This document shows, piece after piece, positions 7,423 to 8,178 of a stretch of DNA of 8,178 nucleotides. Origin of the DNA: an uncultured Eubacteriales bacterium (GTDB lineage Bacteria; Bacillota; Clostridia; Peptostreptococcales; Anaerovoracaceae); assembly GCA_902766915.1 (NCBI GenBank), contig CACXFN010000112.1:1-8178 (forward strand). Direction: 5' to 3'. How positions within the stretch are numbered: the stretch's first letter is position 1; every line of letters starts with the position of its first letter. The notes below the pieces were generated by a model. The model did not search any database, had not been told where the DNA came from, and was given only the letters and a program-made list of their open reading frames with translations. Made by a program: the position numbers and the translations under genes.

Positions 7423-7484
7423 GATTACTAAATGAATCTGCTTTGTTATAACGTGCAGTTGCCATACTTATGGGCCAGGACAGA
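7423..7484 (-). other. Gap between pckA and the helicase gene; no clear terminator, promoter or ribosome site
   Basis: These 62 bases separate the pckA stop from the helicase ATG on the minus strand. I see only weak symmetry: GTTATAAC at about 7445-7452 inside a CTGC/GCAG bracket, and a bulged CAT/ATG stem near the pckA end. No hairpin with a T-run is present, so pckA transcripts may read through into the helicase gene. The last 15 bases before the ATG lack an AGGAG-like site. Confidence 0.4.
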
Positions 7485-8178
7485 TTATGCTTTAGGTCCA
7501 GCGTTAACAACGTCTTCGCTCATATTGGCATACTGCTTAAAGTTTTCCTTAAAGCTCTCTGCCAGTTTCTTGCAGTTGTCCTTATATGCGGCTTTATCTT
7601 CCCAGGTGTTTTCAGGAATAAGAAGCTCCGATGGAACGCCTTCTATAGTTGTTGGCACTTGGAATCCGAAAGTAGGATCTTCAATAAAGTCGGACTTTTC
7701 AATCTCTCCGGTTAGGGCTGCAGTGATCATGGCCCTGGTATAACCAAGCTTCATGCGCTTTCCAGTTCCGTTCCATCCGGTGTTAACCAGGTATACATTT
7801 GCTCCTGATTTTTCGACCTTTTCTGCCAGCATATTGGCATAGACCGACGGATCCAGCGGAAGGAATGGTGCGCCGAAGCAGGTGGAGAAGGTTGGAACAG
7901 GTTCGGTGATTCCGATTTCAGTGCCTGCCACCTTTGATGTAAACCCGGAAACGAAATAATACATCGCCTGGTTTTTGTTCAGCTTAGAGATTGGAGGAAT
8001 AACGCCGTATGCATCCGCTGTCAGGAAGATGACGGTCTTTGGAACGCTGGGGCTCATGCCGGAGAGTTCTGCATTTGGAATGAATTCGATGGGATAACCT
8101 ACTCTGGAGTTAACCGCCAATGAATCATCAAAGAAATCAAATTCTCTGGTTTCCGGATCAATAACTACGTTTTCAACC
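7485..8178 (-). CDS. pckA: Phosphoenolpyruvate carboxykinase (ATP), C-terminal part; 5' end cut by window
   Basis: ATP-type PEP carboxykinase, interconverting oxaloacetate + ATP with PEP + CO2 + ADP in the cytoplasm. The frame is open to the right edge: before the TTG at 8118-8120 it reads Val-Glu-Asn-Val-Val-Ile-Asp-Pro-Glu-Thr-Arg, which fits the family, so that TTG is an internal Leu codon and not a start. About 230 C-terminal residues of a protein normally around 530-540 are present. Recognisable motifs: NSRVGYPIEFI, whose Arg (8103-8105) matches the active-site Arg333 of E. coli PckA; TVIFLTADAYGVIPPISKL; YYFVSGFTSKVAGTE; ITEPVPTFSTCFGAPF; and NTGWNGTGKR (7755-7784). The end, VVNAGPKA, is the usual terminus. 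The P-loop and metal-binding residues lie outside the window. In fermentative anaerobes this enzyme often fixes CO2 onto PEP; direction here is unknown. Confidence 0.96.
   Translation of the reverse strand, partial: VENVVIDPETREFDFFDDSLAVNSRVGYPIEFIPNAELSGMSPSVPKTVIFLTADAYGVIPPISKLNKNQAMYYFVSGFTSKVAGTEIGITEPVPTFSTCFGAPFLPLDPSVYANMLAEKVEKSGANVYLVNTGWNGTGKRMKLGYTRAMITAALTGEIEKSDFIEDPTFGFQVPTTIEGVPSELLIPENTWEDKAAYKDNCKKLAESFKENFKQYANMSEDVVNAGPKA

Noticed and set aside
7432..7743. Plus-strand reading frames opposite the pckA 3' end
   Set aside because: They are antisense to strongly conserved PckA codons and have no family similarity.
8118..8120. TTG at 8118-8120 as the pckA start
   Set aside because: Codons upstream to the window edge remain in frame and match PckA, so the TTG is an internal leucine codon.

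Overview
The window looks like ordinary chromosome from a low-to-mid GC anaerobic Firmicute, most plausibly a clostridial or Lachnospiraceae-type bacterium. This is inferred from the split glycine-cleavage P-protein (a separate GcvPB subunit), the ATP-type PEP carboxykinase, purine-rich Shine-Dalgarno sites and tight gene packing. No 16S or other taxonomic marker is present, so the assignment is tentative. No tRNA, rRNA, CRISPR array, insertion sequence or prophage gene was seen.

Layout. Plus strand, 1-5151: four genes in one direction. They are the 3' part of gcvPB (glycine dehydrogenase subunit 2, cut by the window edge), lpdA (dihydrolipoyl dehydrogenase), tdh (L-threonine 3-dehydrogenase) and kbl (glycine C-acetyltransferase). 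Gaps are 58, 49 and 11 bases, consistent with an operon. Minus strand, 5152-8178: the 3' part of pckA (ATP-dependent PEP carboxykinase, cut by the right edge), then a 756-residue SNF2-family helicase-like ATPase. The helicase stop codon directly abuts the kbl stop codon, with no base between the two convergent genes. There is no gene-free stretch over 300 bases.

How the genes work together. Tdh oxidises L-threonine to 2-amino-3-oxobutyrate, Kbl splits that with CoA into glycine and acetyl-CoA, and the glycine cleavage system (GcvPB with its GcvPA partner, GcvH, GcvT and LpdA) converts glycine to CO2, ammonia, NADH and methylene-tetrahydrofolate. The operon therefore reads as one threonine-to-glycine-to-C1 route. 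PckA (oxaloacetate/PEP interconversion) and the helicase have no obvious link to it.

The points most worth a second look are the direct physical joining of threonine breakdown to glycine cleavage, the zero-base convergent junction, a Ser/Glu-rich repeat-like insert inside the helicase C-terminal lobe, an enlarged LpdA with apparent insertions, an intergenic hairpin ahead of lpdA, and a perfect 20-bp palindrome inside kbl. I found no convincing new multi-gene system here.
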